From: Candidatus Gastranaerophilales bacterium
Lineage (GTDB): Bacteria > Cyanobacteriota > Vampirovibrionia > Gastranaerophilales > Gastranaerophilaceae
NCBI GenBank assembly: GCA_017560095.1
Contig: JAFYOU010000036.1
Coordinates: 62,001-126,000 of the forward strand
Reading direction: 5' to 3'
Length of the DNA: 64,000 nt
Below are positions 60,681 to 64,000 of this stretch, one piece after another (within the stretch, counting starts at the first letter, position 1; each line of letters begins with the position of its first letter). The translations under genes were made by a program, and so were the position numbers. The notes beneath the pieces are model-generated. The model had not been told where the DNA came from and made no database searches. It saw nothing but the letters and a program-made list of their open reading frames with translations.

Positions 60681-61577
60681 ATGGTAGAAATTAAAAACAT
60701 AGTTTTTACTTCATGCGGTTTAAATTTTATAAAACATACTTTATGTTTTATTAATCACTTATTACCTTTAAAACTAAAATTCGCAAATGAAAGCTATATT
60801 GCGCTTGTTGATGATAAAAAAACGGCACTTGTTACTTTCGATAAAGACTCAAAAAGTCATACTCGTTTTAAAATAACAAAATTAATTTTAGAAGAATATT
60901 GCGCTGATGTTTCAAAACAATTAATTAATTTTGTTATTTCAAAATATAGAGCACAAGGAGCAAACTCTTTTTATGTTGTAGTTGATGAAAAACAAACAGA
61001 TTTATTAAGTATCTTTAAAAGCGAAATGAGCTTCAGAGCTTGCGGATTTGAATATTTATATAAAATTAATTGTCCAAATACAACCCAACATATAGCTTTA
61101 AGACCTTTTAAGCAAAATAGGGTTAACGAAATACGCTCTTTTTATAATGAAAACATCAACTCATTTAATAAATTTTTATTTTCTCGAGAAAATTACCAAT
61201 TTAAAAATGATTTTGAAAAGTATGTTTTTTATAATGATGATGAAACAAGGCTTTTAGGCTATTTTGAAGTAGCAACAAAAAATTACGAAGATTTTTATAT
61301 TAATTTTTCAATTGATTTAGCTTACAACATTTATATTGTTGATGCTATTCGTTTTATTTATTCAAGATTAAAACAAAAACACAAAAACTTTCATTTGTAT
61401 ATTAAAGTCAAAGATTACTTTATGAATTCCAAAGAATTATTAGCAATTTTGAAAGAAAATAATATGGAATTTATTTCAAAAAGCGAAATTTTAGCAAAAG
61501 ATTATTATAGAGAAGTAAAAGAAAATAATCTTTTCAAAAATGCAAAAATTATCTTTAACGACCCAACAACAGCGTAA
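60681..61577 (+). CDS. Hypothetical protein, possibly GNAT-like
   Basis: A 298-aa soluble protein. It has two halves, each with a strand-helix layout that recalls an acetyltransferase fold (ITKLILEEYCADVSKQLINF, GANSFYVVVDEKQTDLLSIF, then LGYFEVATKNYEDFYINFSI and DAIRFIYSRLKQKHKNFHLY). A clear acetyl-CoA loop (Q/R-x-x-G-x-G/A) is not visible, so this is weak. An alternative is a protein of unknown fold. It is 14 bp after folE2 with its own -10 box. Confidence 0.5.
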   Translation: MVEIKNIVFTSCGLNFIKHTLCFINHLLPLKLKFANESYIALVDDKKTALVTFDKDSKSHTRFKITKLILEEYCADVSKQLINFVISKYRAQGANSFYVVVDEKQTDLLSIFKSEMSFRACGFEYLYKINCPNTTQHIALRPFKQNRVNEIRSFYNENINSFNKFLFSRENYQFKNDFEKYVFYNDDETRLLGYFEVATKNYEDFYINFSIDLAYNIYIVDAIRFIYSRLKQKHKNFHLYIKVKDYFMNSKELLAILKENNMEFISKSEILAKDYYREVKENNLFKNAKIIFNDPTTA

Positions 61578-61624
61578 AAACTGCGCAAAAAAATTTCTTC
61601 ATTTGTTTTAAAATAAAAGAAATT

Positions 61625-63034
61625 ATGCGCATTAATAATTTAAAAAATAATCAAAATTTTAAAAGTATAAGTCCATTAAGCGGAGCTTTAGGGCAATTTT
61701 ATAGTGCAAATGCCACACTTCCAACTTTAGCTATTGAAACAGGTGTTACCTTAGGAAGAGCATATGAAGCCAATAAGCGTGGCGGAAAACCAGAAGCAAT
61801 CGATAGATTGGTTGAACAAGGAATAAGTGCAATTGTTTGGATTTATGGAGTTAAAGCACTTCAAAAAATTGGTGATTTTATAGGTAAAAAATTTTTAAAC
61901 ATCAAAGACTTAAATTTTGATATTGGTTTTGATGAATTAAGAAATCCAACAAAATATATAGATAAAAAAGCTCTCACTTTTAAGGCAGGAAATATTCTAG
62001 CTTGCACTGCTATTGCCACATATTTTATAGGTGCAATTTTACCTAAAATAAACAATGCAATTTTAGATAAAATTTTAAAAAAACAAGAAAAAAATAAAGA
62101 AAAAACAAAAGAAAGAACCAGTTTTTCAGATTTTCAAAACCAAACAAAGAAAAATAAAAACGTATCATTTACTTCTATTTCAGGAGCATTAGTTAATAGT
62201 GCACATATTTTAGAAAATAACTCAACAGCAAGATTATTTATTACAGATACTGGAGTTATTGCAGGAAGATTTGCTAATGCTCCAAATAAATATAGAAAAA
62301 TCGAAGGTTTATTTAGAGATATTGCTTCAATTTATTTTTATTTAAAAGCAACCAAACATATTTCAGGTAGCTTAAATAAGTTATTCAATAACGGCGCAGA
62401 AACCGATCCAAAAGCCATTGAAAGAACTATTGAAATGCTTCTTCAAAAACTAAAAGAAAATCCGGATATGAATATTGATGATTTCATCTCAAATGCAACA
62501 CGAAGCGCAAAAGATGAATCCATTGCAACTTTAAAAAATGCATTTAATAGCAAAAAAACAATTTCCGTTGACGACTTTATAAAACTTTTCCCTGAATTTG
62601 AAAATAAAGCCAAAGAAATGGCAAAATTACAATTCATTGAAAATGGTAACGGCGTTTTATCGTTCCAGCAAGCAAGTGATGTTTTATCTGATACTTGGAC
62701 AAGTGATCCTAAATTTTTAAAAGAAATATTTAACTTCACAACAGGAAAAGATGTTTCCAACAAACATACTTTTGTTTCAAGCAAAGAACTTGATAAAATA
62801 AGAACTTCAATTGATAAGTTTATCAAACAAATCGGAACAAAGTTAAAAGAAGGCACTTTAAATGAAGAATCTATCAAAAAAATTGCCAAACAAAACATTT
62901 CTAAAAATTTCTTATTTAATATTATTGGAACAACTATTTCGACGATTGCGCTTGGTTTTTTAATTCCAAAAATTCAATATGCAATTACAAAAAAACTAAC
63001 AAATGAAGACAAATTCCATACAGAAAAAGAATAA
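61625..63034 (+). CDS. Large membrane protein with internal duplication and NFK-type motif
   Basis: A 469-aa protein. It begins MRINNLKNNQNFKSISPLSG, like the NFKG start of the protein at 36350-36952. Near residue 180 the pattern returns as NKNVSFTSISGALVNSAHI. After each motif comes a similar block: TGVTLGRAYEANKRGGKPEA against TGVIAGRFANAPNKYRKIEG, then a hydrophobic helix (IVWIYGVKALQKIGDFIG against IYFYLKATKHISGSLNKL). So the protein is an internal duplication with a polar/charged insert at 260-410 and a C-terminal hydrophobic segment. Function unknown; a membrane-associated lineage-specific role is inferred. Confidence 0.65.
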   Translation: MRINNLKNNQNFKSISPLSGALGQFYSANATLPTLAIETGVTLGRAYEANKRGGKPEAIDRLVEQGISAIVWIYGVKALQKIGDFIGKKFLNIKDLNFDIGFDELRNPTKYIDKKALTFKAGNILACTAIATYFIGAILPKINNAILDKILKKQEKNKEKTKERTSFSDFQNQTKKNKNVSFTSISGALVNSAHILENNSTARLFITDTGVIAGRFANAPNKYRKIEGLFRDIASIYFYLKATKHISGSLNKLFNNGAETDPKAIERTIEMLLQKLKENPDMNIDDFISNATRSAKDESIATLKNAFNSKKTISVDDFIKLFPEFENKAKEMAKLQFIENGNGVLSFQQASDVLSDTWTSDPKFLKEIFNFTTGKDVSNKHTFVSSKELDKIRTSIDKFIKQIGTKLKEGTLNEESIKKIAKQNISKNFLFNIIGTTISTIALGFLIPKIQYAITKKLTNEDKFHTEKE

Positions 63035-63125
63035 TTTTTTTCATATTTTCAAAAAAGGCATGCCCCAAAATATAAAAATAAAGGTATAATTTACAATTGT
63101 TTACACCTTTACGTTTTTTAATAAT

Positions 63126-63212
63126 GGCTTGATTCATGCACTTAGCATGGGTTTTACATGTTGGACATGTCAAAAACCATGTCATATCATGTATCTTGGC
63201 TGGCATGAAGCC
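63126..63212 (+). repeat. Two-tier hairpin
   Basis: Outer arms GGCTT...CATGC (63126-63139, with a 4-nt bulge) pair with GCATG-AAGCC (63203-63212). Inside, CATGGGTTTT (63146-63155) pairs with the complement around 63172-63181, closed by ACATG-TTGGA-CATGT. It could be an RNA structure or a degraded mobile element. Confidence 0.55.
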
Positions 63213-63278
63213 TTGAAATATAAGCATGATAAGCGTTACCATGATTGTAAATTCCCGTAATAATTGAGCGTGATTTGC

Positions 63279-63306
63279 TTGATAATTGAAACTAAAAGGA
63301 TATAAT
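63279..63306 (+). promoter_or_regulatory. Promoter of the small Cys-rich gene
   Basis: TTGATA (63279-63284), 16 bp, TATAAT (63301-63306). Transcription would begin near 63313, leaving a leader of about 65 nt with a GGGAG site before the GTG at 63378. Confidence 0.6.
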
Positions 63307-63377
63307 TAAATTAAAGCCAAGGGGCACAAGGGAAAAGGCGTCTTGAGCAAACTAGATTTTTTGGGAGAGTTTATAAA

Positions 63378-63599
63378 GTGTTAAAGAGTAGAGATTTTGG
63401 CAGAGCTACTGCAGTGAGAAGATGGACGCAAACTGCAATTGAATGCTATAAAAGAGGTTGTAATTGTGAAGGATGTTTTTATACAGACTTTTTCAACAAT
63501 TCAAGTCAAAAATGTCAAATGAAAGCTTCAGTTCTTGAGCTAGTAAGAGTTCTTGGTAAACCAGACATTGAATTAAAACAAGTTTTAACAGACGATTAA
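63378..63599 (+). CDS. Small Cys-rich conserved-looking protein
   Basis: A 73-aa protein. The middle has four cysteines in ECYKRGCNCEGCFYTDFF and one more in SSQKCQMKASVLELVRVLGK. I recognise the pattern C-x(3)-G-C-x-C-x(2)-C as a small conserved family in Clostridia and cyanobacterial relatives, probably metal- or cluster-binding, of unknown function. The start is GTG with a GGGAG site. A strong terminator overlaps its stop codon. Confidence 0.75.
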   Translation: MLKSRDFGRATAVRRWTQTAIECYKRGCNCEGCFYTDFFNNSSQKCQMKASVLELVRVLGKPDIELKQVLTDD

Positions 63600-63621
63600 T
63601 CTTAAAAGATTGATCGTCTTT
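63590..63621 (+). terminator. Intrinsic terminator overlapping the stop codon
   Basis: AGACGATTAATCTT pairs with AAGATTGATCGTCT (one mismatch), followed by a T-run. The left arm contains the stop codon of the Cys-rich gene; the A-rich reverse side may also help end cdd. Confidence 0.88.
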
Positions 63622-63622
63622 T

Positions 63623-64000
63623 TTATTTTTCAAACTTGAAACCTGATGGAAAAATTTCTTCTAAATTAAGAATTAAAATACCGTCGTTGTTATCTTCTAA
63701 AATTATTTTGCATCCTTGCTCAGATGCAAATTCGCTTAACCATTGCCTACAAGCGCCACAAGGCATACACTTGGTTTGCTTTGGCGAATATATTGCTATT
63801 GCTTTTATTTTCGTTTTCTCATTGTTTGTAATAGCAGTTGAAATTGCATTTCTCTCGGCACATAAAGTTAAACCATAACTAACATTTTCTACATTGCAAC
63901 CAAGATATTCATTATTATTTTCATATAAGACACAAGCTCCAACTGGAAAATTTGAATATGGAGAATAAGTATTCAAACTTGCTTTTTTAGCTTTTTCTAA
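63623..64000 (-). CDS. cdd: Cytidine deaminase, 5' end off the window
   Basis: Cdd converts (deoxy)cytidine to (deoxy)uridine. The zinc site is visible: CAERNAIS (Cys and catalytic Glu) and PCGACRQWL (two Cys). The N-terminal part reads LEKAKKASLNTYSPYSNFPV up to the right edge, so the real start lies beyond 64000; the TTG codon at 63976 is internal (the Leu before NTYS). About 126 residues are present of about 130. It belongs to pyrimidine salvage together with upp. Confidence 0.93.
   Translation of the reverse strand, partial: LEKAKKASLNTYSPYSNFPVGACVLYENNNEYLGCNVENVSYGLTLCAERNAISTAITNNEKTKIKAIAIYSPKQTKCMPCGACRQWLSEFASEQGCKIILEDNNDGILILNLEEIFPSGFKFEK

Larger units (their letters stand above)
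63035..63377 (+). other. Gene-free gap with a long hairpin and a promoter
   Basis: 343 bp without a convincing gene. It holds a branched hairpin at 63126-63212 and a -35/-10 promoter at 63279-63306 that should drive the small Cys-rich gene. The 5' leader of about 65 nt is unusually G-rich (AAGGGGCACAAGGGAAAAGG). Confidence 0.5.

Noticed and set aside
63976..63978. TTG as the start of cytidine deaminase
   Set aside because: The frame continues upstream with LEKAKKAS, the normal N-terminal helix of the family, so the true start is beyond the window edge.

Overview
The window is an AT-rich bacterial chromosome segment, densely coded on both strands, with no phage or insertion-sequence backbone. 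The gene mix includes a flagellar export apparatus, type IV pilin-like proteins and a biotin-dependent sodium-pumping decarboxylase. It also has RicT/PSP1, YvcK and a family of membrane proteins that begin with an Asn-Gln-x-x-Asn-Phe-Lys type motif. I see no photosynthesis or respiratory-chain genes. This fits best with a non-photosynthetic cyanobacterial relative of the Melainabacteria/Vampirovibrionia (Gastranaerophilales) type living anaerobically, probably in a gut. That assignment is inference from gene content; a Firmicutes-like anaerobe is the main alternative.

Layout. 1-5.2 kb: partial tsaD, a TPR/NHL secreted protein, a formyltransferase, upp, and a thioredoxin-like/CcdA pair. 5.3-9 kb: tRNA-Arg, gyrB, and a tRNA-Lys locus surrounded by tRNA fragments and duplicated hairpins. 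9-13 kb: a cell-wall amidase, a MerR regulator divergent from two tandem XRE regulators, a 640-bp gene-free stretch full of inverted repeats, and a radical SAM protein. 13.9-17.7 kb: flagellar export genes (fliN-like, fliO, P, Q, R). 17.7-25.7 kb: bioY, rimI, rsfS, ricT, a SNF2 helicase, a nitroreductase, a small histidine kinase and a lipoate ligase. 25.7-33 kb: purB, three pilin-like genes, and a birA-oadG-oadA-oadB operon. 33.6-42.8 kb: an ATP-grasp/neuA/yidD operon, two membrane proteins, leuA, the SRP RNA with tRNA-Leu, and a Bax-inhibitor-like protein. 42.9-51 kb: panB-panC, pxpA-yvcK, a regulator made of four winged helices, and tmk with a TPR protein. 51-58 kb: a two-component pair just upstream of fliF-fliG-fliH-fliI. 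57.9-64 kb: trxB, a zinc dehydrogenase, folE2, a large two-repeat membrane protein, a small Cys-rich protein and partial cdd.

How parts fit together. The two flagellar clusters together supply the MS ring, switch, ATPase and export gate. BioY (biotin uptake) and BirA (biotin ligation) serve the OadA biotin carrier of the sodium pump. CcdA and the membrane-anchored thioredoxin-like protein would carry reductant out of the cell; TrxB supplies thiol reductant in the cytoplasm.

The most interesting signals are not single genes. (1) Many genes have a -10 box exactly 6 nt before the start codon and no ribosome-binding site, which predicts leaderless mRNAs. The SRP RNA promoter has the same geometry and calibrates it. 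(2) GC-rich elements of about 60-150 bp at gene 3' ends share hairpins whose stems change in a compensating way while the loops stay fixed (GACT; G(T/A)TGA). (3) Both XRE genes carry a CCAGTAA direct repeat with the same 23-bp period overlapping the promoter. (4) The tRNA-Lys locus looks like an integration or recombination scar. (5) A 54-codon gene at 39134-39298 is predicted by the leaderless signal.
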